9,796 nucleotides of DNA from Planctomycetota bacterium (GTDB lineage: Bacteria > Planctomycetota > UBA11346): assembly GCA_947470885.1 (NCBI GenBank), contig CANIXE010000054.1:1-9796 (forward strand), read 5' to 3'. The notes beneath the pieces are model-generated. The model searched no databases, had not been told where the DNA came from, and worked only from the letters and a program-made list of their open reading frames with translations. The stretch's first letter is position 1. The number at the start of each line of letters is the position of its first letter. Made by a program: the position numbers and the translations under genes. Of the stretch, positions 1 through 5,832 are shown piece by piece.

Positions 1-542
1 AAGCTGGTGCCATCACTGCAAAGGATAAATCGCGATTTGCCTATGTCTGGACCACGGGGGATAAGGATATTGCCCAGGGAGAGATCCCGCCCCCGGGAAT
101 GGCCAAGCCAGCGGATGGGAAAGTGAAGCCAGACGGGGGCATGAAGTTTGCCATGAGCGAGCAGCCCAACGCCGGCCATGCTTCCTTGGAAAGCGTCGGC
201 CTGGCGTGTGGCATTTTTCTTGGACGACCAGCTGGAGATCCCCTGGTGGAATCCTTGGCCAACACGGTGCAAGAGCACCAACTGCCGAATTCATATCCCT
301 GCAACATCTATTATTTATATTATAACACGTTGTCTATATTTCAGTTAGGTGGCGATCGGTGGACTCGCTGGAATGCCCAGGTCCGGGATTTGCTCGTCCA
401 CAGCCAGACCCGTTCAGCGGACTGTCGCAATGGCAGTTGGTCGGGAGACGGCAGTTTTGGGGTAGGTCGGACCCTGTCGACCGCCTTCAACACCCTGTCC
501 CTGGAAGTCTACTACCGCTACGCCCAGGTGCGTCACCGCTAG
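1..542 (+). CDS. C-terminal part of a prenyltransferase/squalene-cyclase-like toroid-repeat protein (paralog 1, 5' end outside window)
   Basis: The frame is open from base 3 to a TAG at 540-542, giving about 179 visible residues; the start lies upstream of the window. The visible part aligns end to end with the C-terminus of the complete gene at 691-2454. From the VGLACGIFLGR segment to the end I count roughly 70% identity. Shared blocks include YYLYYNTLS, FQLGG-RW, VRDLLV-SQ, GFGVGRTLSTA and NTLSLEVYYRYAQV. The last blocks (a 'DGSW' or 'NGSW' followed by a helix) are typical of QW-like repeats in the alpha/alpha toroid superfamily (squalene cyclases, prenyltransferases, complement C3-like). 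The linker between the SRFAY segment and the conserved C-terminal domain differs most: paralog 1 has a short PPPG/KPADGK linker. Codons at about 307-350 are unusually AT-rich (TAT TTA TAT TAT). An enzymatic role is not shown; most bacterial proteins of this type are uncharacterised. Confidence 0.85.
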   Translation, partial: AGAITAKDKSRFAYVWTTGDKDIAQGEIPPPGMAKPADGKVKPDGGMKFAMSEQPNAGHASLESVGLACGIFLGRPAGDPLVESLANTVQEHQLPNSYPCNIYYLYYNTLSIFQLGGDRWTRWNAQVRDLLVHSQTRSADCRNGSWSGDGSFGVGRTLSTAFNTLSLEVYYRYAQVRHR

Positions 543-543
543 C

Positions 544-551
544 GGAGGAGG
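544..551 (+). promoter_or_regulatory. strong Shine-Dalgarno-like sequence GGAGGAGG
   Basis: The sequence begins one base after the stop codon of paralog 1 and lies 9 bases before the GTG of the small ORF at 561. No longer gene starts within its reach. Confidence 0.35.
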
Positions 552-560
552 CATGTATCG

Positions 561-641
561 GTGAAATCCGCGGCTGTCTCACAGGCCAATCGGATGGTCG
601 GTCGCTTGGTAATGGTGGTCGAGAACATTGCCCTAGGCTGA
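561..641 (+). CDS. possible small ORF (26 codons, GTG start) between the two paralogs
   Basis: A GTG at 561 opens a 26-codon frame ending at TGA 639-641. It is preceded at 544-551 by GGAGGAGG, the strongest Shine-Dalgarno match near any start in the window, with 9 bases between it and the GTG. The predicted peptide begins VKSAAVSQANRMVGRL and ends in a hydrophobic stretch (VMVVENIALG). I know no family for it. An alternative ATG at 553 gives only three codons (MYR). A 26-codon open frame arises easily by chance, so the ribosome-binding site is the only real support. The ORF could instead be a leader peptide, or nothing at all. Confidence 0.25.
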   Translation: MKSAAVSQANRMVGRLVMVVENIALG

Positions 642-678
642 TACTCAACCAGTTTTTTTCATGTATCCAACGTCAGCG

Positions 679-683
679 AAGGA
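679..683 (+). promoter_or_regulatory. ribosome binding site AAGGA deciding the start of paralog 2
   Basis: AAGGA lies 7 bases before the ATG at 691. The earlier in-frame ATG at 661 follows a run of seven T and has no Shine-Dalgarno sequence, so 691 is the better start. Confidence 0.6.
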
Positions 684-690
684 CCGCTCC

Positions 691-2454
691 ATGAGCCAGA
701 CACCGGAAGATCAGCCCGAAGACCTGAACGAAGACGGCCAGGAGGGGGACTTCGTCGAAGATGAGGGCCAGGAACGCAAGGTAGTATCGGCCACGGCCGG
801 TGCGGTGGGCGGCTGGGGCATCAGCGCGGTCGTACACCTGACTGCGGTCGCGATCATGTGGGCCGCGGTATTCGCTGCTCCGAAGGTCGACATCGAGGTG
901 CCGCCGACCCGCATCAATTCCATTCCGCCTCCTGTGGATAAAAAGGAGGAGCGCCTCAGGAACGACAAGAATGTCGAAACCCAGGTTCAGATAGAAACCC
1001 CGGCAGACACCGATGTGCAGACGCCGGTGGTCAACAACGTCGAGGCCCCCAAGGAAAATACTGAAACTGTGGATGAACCGGTTTCCCCCAACAAGGGTCG
1101 GGAAGGCGCCGTATCCGATGCCGTTGAAGCCGGTGGTGCCGGGTTCAGCATGAGCATGGGTGTTTCCAGTGCTGGCGGTGCTTCGGGACTGATGGCGATG
1201 CGCACGGGTCCCTCCAAGAAGAACGCTACCCTCCGTAATGGCGGCAACCGGGCGAGCGAAATCGCGGTAGAAGCCAGTCTCCGTTGGTTTGTCAAGCATC
1301 AGAGCCCGAATGGCAGCTGGGATCCTGAAAAATACCAATTGAATTGCACCACAGGTGCCAAATGCGAGCCGGGCAGCTATTACAAGCACCAGGGCAAGGA
1401 AATCGGCAACACCACGGTGGCGGTGACCGGCTATGCCGTGCTGTGCTTCCTGGGCGCTGGATACGAACACCAGACCCCGAATAAGTACCGTGAGAATGTC
1501 CGCAAGGCGATCGATTTCATCCTGAGTCAGCAAAACGCCAAAGATGGTGGATTCGGTCGCAATTATGAGCATCCGATTGCCACCATGGCCCTGGCTGAAG
1601 CCTATGCCATGACCTCGGATTCGACGCTTCAGGCACCGACACAGAAGGCGGTGACTTATATTCTGGCCCATCAGAACCAGGATATGGCAGGGGGTAAGGG
1701 CCTGGGCTGGGATTATGGTGGACCGAACAAGCGAAACGATGCGTCCACCACGGGTTGGAACGTCATGGCCCTCAAGAGCGCCTTCGCCGCCAATCTGAAT
1801 GTTGGTAATGGCATGGACGGATCCCGCAATTGGTTAGAGAAACACTGGAAAGCCTCCAATCACCCCAACATCGTCAAGGCGGGCTATGCCTTCAAAGAGT
1901 TTTCCAGCATCACAGCCAAGGACCAATCCCGATTCGCCTATACGTGGATGACTGGAGACGTTGATATTGCCATTATAAAGAAACCGACTGAGGAATTGGC
2001 GAAGCCCCAGGACAAGAACAAACCTGGTGCACCGGCCAAAGCGGAGGAAGAACTCCAATTTGAAATGTCGCAGAAGCCTTCCTTGGGAAGTAAGTCCCTT
2101 GAATGCGTCGGTCTGGTCTGTGGCATATTCTTGGGTCGTGCGTCGGGGGATCCGATGATTGAATCCCTGGCAAACTCGGTCATGGAATATCAGGTGCCCC
2201 GGGGGTACCCCACCAATCTTTATTACCTGTATTATAACACCCTATCGATGTTCCAGCTTGGTGGTGAGCGGTGGAAGACCTGGAACGGAAAGGTCCGGGA
2301 CTTGCTGGTGAACAGCCAGGTGAAATCCGAGGATTGCAAGGATGGCAGTTGGGGTCCTGAAGGAGGCTTCGGGGTCGGTCGGACCTTGTCGACGGCCTAC
2401 AACACCCTCTCTTTGGAGGTTTATTACCGCTACGCCCAGGTGAAGAAGCAGTAG
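691..2454 (+). CDS. membrane-anchored prenyltransferase/squalene-cyclase-like toroid-repeat protein (paralog 2)
   Basis: 587 residues from the ATG at 691. Layout seen in the sequence: an acidic cytoplasmic N-terminus (1-29); one hydrophobic helix (about 38-63); a proline-rich stretch (PPTRINSIPPPVDK, 70-84) and a charged, low-complexity linker (85-145); a Gly/Ser/Met-rich patch (about 148-172); then toroid repeats. Repeat-like helices with QW-type ends occur at 190-210 (WFVKHQSPNGSW), 268-289 (FILSQQNAKDGGFG), 315-343 (YILAHQNQ, GLGWDYGG) and 532-560 (LLVNSQ, DGSWGPEGGFG). Cys219 and Cys225 could pair or bind metal. The single N-terminal helix followed by a Pro-rich linker is TonB-like in shape, so I infer an inner-membrane anchor with the toroid domain in the periplasm. 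The family is common in Planctomycetota-type genomes and largely uncharacterised. I see no DxDD cyclase acid motif, so terpene cyclisation is unlikely. The gene ends in tandem stops (TAG TAG) and a hairpin. Confidence 0.85.
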   Translation: MSQTPEDQPEDLNEDGQEGDFVEDEGQERKVVSATAGAVGGWGISAVVHLTAVAIMWAAVFAAPKVDIEVPPTRINSIPPPVDKKEERLRNDKNVETQVQIETPADTDVQTPVVNNVEAPKENTETVDEPVSPNKGREGAVSDAVEAGGAGFSMSMGVSSAGGASGLMAMRTGPSKKNATLRNGGNRASEIAVEASLRWFVKHQSPNGSWDPEKYQLNCTTGAKCEPGSYYKHQGKEIGNTTVAVTGYAVLCFLGAGYEHQTPNKYRENVRKAIDFILSQQNAKDGGFGRNYEHPIATMALAEAYAMTSDSTLQAPTQKAVTYILAHQNQDMAGGKGLGWDYGGPNKRNDASTTGWNVMALKSAFAANLNVGNGMDGSRNWLEKHWKASNHPNIVKAGYAFKEFSSITAKDQSRFAYTWMTGDVDIAIIKKPTEELAKPQDKNKPGAPAKAEEELQFEMSQKPSLGSKSLECVGLVCGIFLGRASGDPMIESLANSVMEYQVPRGYPTNLYYLYYNTLSMFQLGGERWKTWNGKVRDLLVNSQVKSEDCKDGSWGPEGGFGVGRTLSTAYNTLSLEVYYRYAQVKKQ

Positions 2455-2485
2455 TAGTCCGTTACGAGCGTTTGATATCTGTTCA

Positions 2486-2518
2486 CAAGCCCCCGGTCGC
2501 CCAGCGACCGGGGGCTTG
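2486..2518 (+). terminator. perfect 15-bp hairpin downstream of paralog 2 (probable terminator without U-tract)
   Basis: CAAGCCCCCGGTCGC (2486-2500) pairs without mismatch with GCGACCGGGGGCTTG (2504-2518) around a 3-base CCA loop, 31 bases after the stop codon. Position and stability suit a transcription terminator or a 3'-end-protecting stem. The following bases (CCAATTCATG) have no T-run, so a classical intrinsic terminator is not complete. Confidence 0.6.
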
Positions 2519-2548
2519 CCAATTCATGGGATCTACCACACTTCCCCG

Positions 2549-2651
2549 CGCACGACCGGACCCTGGAAGTCTGTCGCCATCGAATCTGGTCAGGCCTTGA
2601 CGGGAGCAGCCATAAGGTGGTCGAGGAAGTTCCAGGTGCTCCGGTCGTGCG
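2549..2651 (+). repeat. 103-base imperfect inverted repeat in the 2458-2700 spacer (possible structured RNA)
   Basis: Outer arms CGCACGACCGGA (2549-2560) and TCCGGTCGTGCG (2640-2651) are perfectly complementary over 12 bp. Inside them CCTGGAA (2562-2568) pairs with TTCCAGG (2630-2636), with a 1-base bulge on one side and 3 bases on the other. The 61-base interior can fold further (CGCCA 2575-2579 with TGGTCG 2618-2623, allowing one bulge; CCTT 2595-2598 with AAGG 2614-2617). Nothing in the spacer looks like a gene. It may be a structured 5' leader of the methyltransferase gene 50 bases downstream, a small RNA, or a dispersed palindromic element. The strand is arbitrary. Confidence 0.5.
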
Positions 2652-2700
2652 TTTGTTGTCCGGCTGGTCGCGGATGACGTTTCTACCGGCGTGATGGTCC

Positions 2701-3450
2701 ATGCGCCTGCCCCCCATTTGTCAGCGTTATCCGGTGATCCTGGCCGTCATCGCCCAGGTCTGTGGGGCGTTCATCGTCGGCCAAGTGGCCACGCCGGATT
2801 TGCCTGCCCTGTGGCTGGGACTGCACGGGGCGATCGCCGCCGCCATCACGGTCGCCCTGGGAGGTTCCCGGTGGTGGATCCCCTTCCAGATGCTGATCCC
2901 ATTTGCGATCCAGGCTGGTTTGGCGTGGAATCTTCCGGGCTGGGTATGGTTGGTCTGCCTGGTGGTGATCGTGCTGTTTTACGGCGGTGGGGTGGTCACC
3001 CGGGTGCCCCTCTACCTCTCCAATCAAGCCGCCTGCCAGGCCCTGGTGGAATTGTTGGGGGATCGTCCCTCGCCCCGGGCGGTGGATCTGGGTGCCGGAT
3101 TTGGCGGGCCGATGCGCCATTTGGCCCAGACTTTGCCCGGGGGGTTCTTCGTCAGCGTCGAGGCCAGCCCGATGACCTGTCTGGGGGCATGGCTGCTGGC
3201 CCGGGGATTCCCCCGGCGATTGCGAGTGCGTTGGGCGGATTTGTGGAGCGAGCACCTGGGGGTCTACGACCTCGTGTATGTCTTTCTGTCCCCGGAGCCC
3301 ATGCCCCGGATTTGGGCCAAGGTCCAGGCTGAAATGCGTCCGGGCACCCTGTTGGTGTCCAACACCTTCCCGGTGCCTGGTGAAATTCCCGAACGGGTGA
3401 TTGATCTTCCCGGGCGGGCGGATGCCCGGTTGTACGTCTACCGGCGCTGA
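2701..3450 (+). CDS. class I SAM-dependent methyltransferase with N-terminal membrane domain
   Basis: 249 residues. The first 100 residues are hydrophobic, with likely membrane helices at about 11-30, 36-54, 60-76 and 80-97. A class I Rossmann methyltransferase core follows: motif I AVDLGAGFGG (127-136), an acidic residue after strand 2 (VSVEAS, Glu154), a polar WADLW around Asp180, and the strand-4 region YDLVYVFLSP (189-198). The last strand pair is RPGTLLVSNTFPVPG (213-227). I recognise the general type, a small membrane-attached methyltransferase also found in proteobacteria, but no characterised member and no known substrate. The in-frame stop at 2692-2694 makes 2701 the earliest ATG. 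There is no Shine-Dalgarno sequence upstream, so translation may be weak or leaderless-like. The gene stands alone between a structured spacer and the motA promoter. The core is short (about 145 residues) but the SAM-binding half is complete. Confidence 0.75.
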   Translation: MRLPPICQRYPVILAVIAQVCGAFIVGQVATPDLPALWLGLHGAIAAAITVALGGSRWWIPFQMLIPFAIQAGLAWNLPGWVWLVCLVVIVLFYGGGVVTRVPLYLSNQAACQALVELLGDRPSPRAVDLGAGFGGPMRHLAQTLPGGFFVSVEASPMTCLGAWLLARGFPRRLRVRWADLWSEHLGVYDLVYVFLSPEPMPRIWAKVQAEMRPGTLLVSNTFPVPGEIPERVIDLPGRADARLYVYRR

Positions 3451-3462
3451 CCCCATGGCGCG

Positions 3463-3480
3463 TTGGCACGATTTGTGCCA
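3463..3480 (+). promoter_or_regulatory. sigma-54 (-24/-12) promoter for motA-motB-rpe-dgt
   Basis: TTGGCACG (3463-3470), four bases (ATTT), then GTGC (3475-3478). This matches the sigma-54 consensus TTGGCACG-N4-TTGC at all but one position and keeps the strict spacing between GG (3465-3466) and GC (3477-3478). Transcription would begin near 3490, about 44 bases before motA. Sigma-54 control of flagellar genes is established in many bacteria. The same bases also form an inverted repeat (TGGCAC-N5-GTGCCA, 3464-3480), so a repressor or activator operator is an alternative reading. Confidence 0.65.
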
Positions 3481-3533
3481 TACTGACCTAGGACGGATCC
3501 CGTCAGCCTCTCTCGTCGGTCCAAGGAATCAGC

Positions 3534-4385
3534 ATGTTCACCGTCATCGGCATGGTCTTTGGCATTGTTTGCATTTTCACCGGCTACCTCCTCCACGGCG
3601 GGAGCATGCAGGTGTTCGTCAATGCCTGGACGGAATTCATCAGTATTGGTGGGGGCGCGATCGGCATTTTTATCAGCAGTAATGGGGTTAAAGTGGCGAA
3701 ACAGACGGCGGGCCAGTTGGGTCATCTGTTCCACGCCGACCTGGCAAAAAAGGATTTTTTGGAGTTGCTCACCCTGCTCTATCAGATGTTCAACGTGGCC
3801 CGACGGGATGGCTTGTTGGGGATTGAAGAACATCTCGAAAACCCACAGAAGAGTTCAATTCTTGGACACAACCATCTGTTCCTCCACGGTCACTCAGCGG
3901 CGTTTTTCTGCGACACCATGAAGGTCATCGTCAGTGGTGGGGTGAAACCCATGGACTTGGCGGACCTGATGGAGATGGACCTGGAGACGAACAAAAATGA
4001 AGGCCACCTGGTCACCAATGCCCTCCAGGCCGCGGGCGATGCGATGCCCGCCGTGGGTATCTGTGCCTGCGTGCTGGGTGTGATCATCACCATGGGTCAG
4101 ATCGGTGGCGAAACCTCCGCCCTGGGTGCGGCCATCGGTATTGCTCTGTGCGGTACCTTCCTGGGGATCTTCTTCGCCTACATCATTTTCTTCCCCTTGG
4201 TTAAGGCCCTGGAAATGAAGCACCGGGGTGAGGATCAGTACCTCAACTGCATCCGCTTCGCGATCTTCAGTTTCGCCCGGGGTGAAAGCCCCATCACCTG
4301 CGTCGAGTTCGCCCGTCGGAACATCGATCCCAGCAACCGTCCTGGCTTCTCTGAAATGGAGAAGGCCGTGAAGGGGAAGAAGTAG
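3534..4385 (+). CDS. motA: flagellar motor stator protein MotA
   Basis: 283 residues (E. coli MotA has 295). MotA forms the ion-conducting stator ring with MotB in the inner membrane and pushes on the rotor protein FliG. Four membrane helices are visible at about 2-20, 33-49, 171-189 and 200-222, with a large cytoplasmic loop between the second and third. The loop carries ARRDGLLGIEEHLENP. Arg90 and Glu98 fall at the same numbers as the E. coli charged residues that contact FliG. The two functional prolines of the channel are present as Pro172 (GDAMPAVG) and Pro221 (FFPLVKAL). GTFLGIFFAY (207-216) is a family signature. The ATG at 3534 has AAGGA at 3523-3527 with 6 bases of spacing. It is the first gene of a four-gene run behind the sigma-54 promoter at 3463-3480, and its stop is 6 bases before motB. 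Confidence 0.95.
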   Translation: MFTVIGMVFGIVCIFTGYLLHGGSMQVFVNAWTEFISIGGGAIGIFISSNGVKVAKQTAGQLGHLFHADLAKKDFLELLTLLYQMFNVARRDGLLGIEEHLENPQKSSILGHNHLFLHGHSAAFFCDTMKVIVSGGVKPMDLADLMEMDLETNKNEGHLVTNALQAAGDAMPAVGICACVLGVIITMGQIGGETSALGAAIGIALCGTFLGIFFAYIIFFPLVKALEMKHRGEDQYLNCIRFAIFSFARGESPITCVEFARRNIDPSNRPGFSEMEKAVKGKK

Positions 4386-4391
4386 TCCCTT

Positions 4392-5168
4392 ATGGCGGAA
4401 AAAGACAATGCCCCGATCATCATCAAGAAGATCAATAAGGGAGCCCACGGCCATCACGGCGGTGCCTGGAAACTGGCCTATGCCGACTTCGTGACGGCGA
4501 TGATGGCGTTCTTCCTGGTGATGTGGATCATCGGTTTGGATTTCAAAACCAAGCATGGTCTGGCGGATTATTTCAATAATCCAGGGGCTTTCCGAGTCGA
4601 TTTCAAATCCAGTCCATACATGCTGAAACTGGACGGGAAACCGCCATCCTGGAATGACAAGGTGGAGGCCGCCGCCCGGACCCTCACCAACATCAGCTAT
4701 GAGGACGCCGAGGGGATGCAGTCGCTGCTGAAATCCGCGATCCGCAATGAGCCGCGCGTCCGGGAACAGGCCCGACGGGTGGACATCACCATCACCACGG
4801 CGGGTTTGAAGGTGGAATTCAGTGAAGGTCCTGGCGGCGTGTTTTTCGAGCCGGGAACGGCGAATCTGAAACCCGAGAGCAAACGGATGTTCCAGACCGT
4901 CGCCCCGGTGCTCATTGGTTCAAAAAAAAGCCTGACCATCGAGGGCCACACGGATGCCCAGCCGTTGAAGAACATGGACTATACCAAATGGGAGTTGGGG
5001 GCCGACCGGGCCAATGCGGTACGTCGGGCCTTGTATGCCGTGGGAGTGCCCCAAGACCGGATCACCGGCGTGACCAGCCGGGCCGACCGGGAGATCAAGC
5101 GCATGGACACCCCCCAGGCGATTGAGAACAACCGGGTCATCATCCTGATCCCCATGGAAGCCAAGTGA
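4392..5168 (+). CDS. motB: flagellar motor stator protein MotB
   Basis: 258 residues. A basic, His/Gly-rich cytoplasmic tail (1-25) precedes one membrane helix (about 29-49) containing YADFVTAMMAFFLVMW. Asp32 is the ion-carrying carboxylate, at the same number as in E. coli MotB. A plug/linker region follows (about 51-130), then an OmpA-like peptidoglycan-binding domain (about 135-255) with IEGHTDAQPL (183-192), ELGADRANAVRRAL (201-214) and NNRVIILI (246-253). Together with MotA it makes the torque-generating, wall-anchored stator. The domain is compact; E. coli MotB is about 50 residues longer. The gene starts 6 bases after motA and has no close Shine-Dalgarno sequence (the nearest, AGGGGA, is about 14 bases away inside motA), which suggests translational coupling. 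Which ion it uses cannot be read with certainty; the HGGAWKLAYADFMTAMM-type helix resembles proton-driven MotB. Confidence 0.95.
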   Translation: MAEKDNAPIIIKKINKGAHGHHGGAWKLAYADFVTAMMAFFLVMWIIGLDFKTKHGLADYFNNPGAFRVDFKSSPYMLKLDGKPPSWNDKVEAAARTLTNISYEDAEGMQSLLKSAIRNEPRVREQARRVDITITTAGLKVEFSEGPGGVFFEPGTANLKPESKRMFQTVAPVLIGSKKSLTIEGHTDAQPLKNMDYTKWELGADRANAVRRALYAVGVPQDRITGVTSRADREIKRMDTPQAIENNRVIILIPMEAK

Positions 5169-5174
5169 TCCCGC

Positions 5175-5831
5175 ATGCCACATCCTGTCCGCGTCCTGCC
5201 CAGTCTGCTTTCTGCTGATTTCGCCCACTTGGCCGACGAACTGGCCCGGTGCGCCGCAGCCGGGGCGAAATCCCTCCATGTCGATGTCATGGACGCCCAC
5301 TTCGTCCCCAACCTGACCATTGGCCCGTTCATCGTCGAGGCCATGCGCCGGTCCACCGACCTGCACCTGGATGTGCACTTGATGATGACCGATCCCCTGC
5401 GCTACGTGGATGATTTCCGCAAGGCCGGGGCGGATGCCATCACCATCCACGTGGAAGCCGTCGGCCCCCGGTCCATGGCCCAGGCCATCGACCGGGTCCG
5501 GGCCACCGGGGCCCAGGTGGGCTTGGCCTTCAATCCCGACACCAATCCGGAATTGTGGCTGCCCCACTTGGCCCGGGTGGACCTGGCGATGTTCATGACC
5601 GTCTACCCCGGTTTCGGCGGCCAGGCGTTCATTCCCCAGGTCCGGCCGTACATCCGGGCGGTCCGGGCCGCCCTGCCCAACCTGGCGATCCAGGTCGACG
5701 GCGGGATCAATCGGGAAACGATTCCTCTGGTGATCGCCGATGGCGCCGACCGCCTGGGGTGTGGCAATGCGTTCTTCAAGGACAAGGACCCCGCGGGCTT
5801 CCTGGCCTGGGCGGAAGCCCAGGGAACCTGA
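5175..5831 (+). CDS. rpe: ribulose-phosphate 3-epimerase
   Basis: 218 residues, the normal length. The enzyme interconverts ribulose 5-phosphate and xylulose 5-phosphate in the pentose phosphate or Calvin pathway; it is a cytosolic TIM barrel. Visible motifs are PSLLSADF (9-16), HVDVMDAHFVPN (35-46), HLDVHLMM (64-71), MTVYPGFGGQ (141-150) and QVDGGI (173-178). The metal ligands His35, Asp37, His68 and Asp175 are all present; Asp37 and Asp175 also act as the acid/base pair. Some usually fixed positions differ: MDA where MDG is common, Tyr144 where Asn is usual before PGFGG, and GCGNAFF (195-201) where most members have a G-S-A phosphate-binding turn. These changes are mild and I expect activity. 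It lies 6 bases after motB and 1 base before the dGTPase-like gene, so it is probably co-transcribed and translationally coupled. Confidence 0.93.
   Translation: MPHPVRVLPSLLSADFAHLADELARCAAAGAKSLHVDVMDAHFVPNLTIGPFIVEAMRRSTDLHLDVHLMMTDPLRYVDDFRKAGADAITIHVEAVGPRSMAQAIDRVRATGAQVGLAFNPDTNPELWLPHLARVDLAMFMTVYPGFGGQAFIPQVRPYIRAVRAALPNLAIQVDGGINRETIPLVIADGADRLGCGNAFFKDKDPAGFLAWAEAQGT
5821..5825 (+). promoter_or_regulatory. ribosome binding site AGGGA deciding the dgt start
   Basis: AGGGA sits inside the end of rpe, 7 bases before the ATG at 5833. It favours that start over the in-frame ATG at 5740, which would overlap rpe by 92 bases and add 31 non-conserved residues. Confidence 0.6.
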
Positions 5832-5832
5832 C

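Noticed and set aside
617..632. Sigma-54-like TGGTCG...TTGCC upstream of paralog 2
   Set aside because: The GG to GC distance is one base too long for sigma-54, and the -24 element departs from TGGCAC.
636..659. Possible intrinsic terminator ending in seven T after paralog 1
   Set aside because: The only stem before the T-run is about 5 bp with two wobble pairs and a 9-base loop; too weak to call.
661..690. Upstream in-frame ATG at 661 as start of paralog 2
   Set aside because: No ribosome binding site before it, while the ATG at 691 has AAGGA at good spacing.
673..1671. 332-codon minus-strand frame opposite paralog 2
   Set aside because: It is the antisense shadow of a well-supported coding region and matches no family I recognise.
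2526..2600. Short ATG-started ORF (24 codons) in the 2458-2700 spacer
   Set aside because: No ribosome binding site, Pro/Arg/Ser-rich product as expected from chance in GC-rich DNA, and it runs through the inverted repeat.
5740..5832. Longer dgt start at 5740
   Set aside because: It would overlap rpe by 92 bases; the added 31 residues are just rpe read in another frame, and the ATG at 5833 has a good Shine-Dalgarno sequence.
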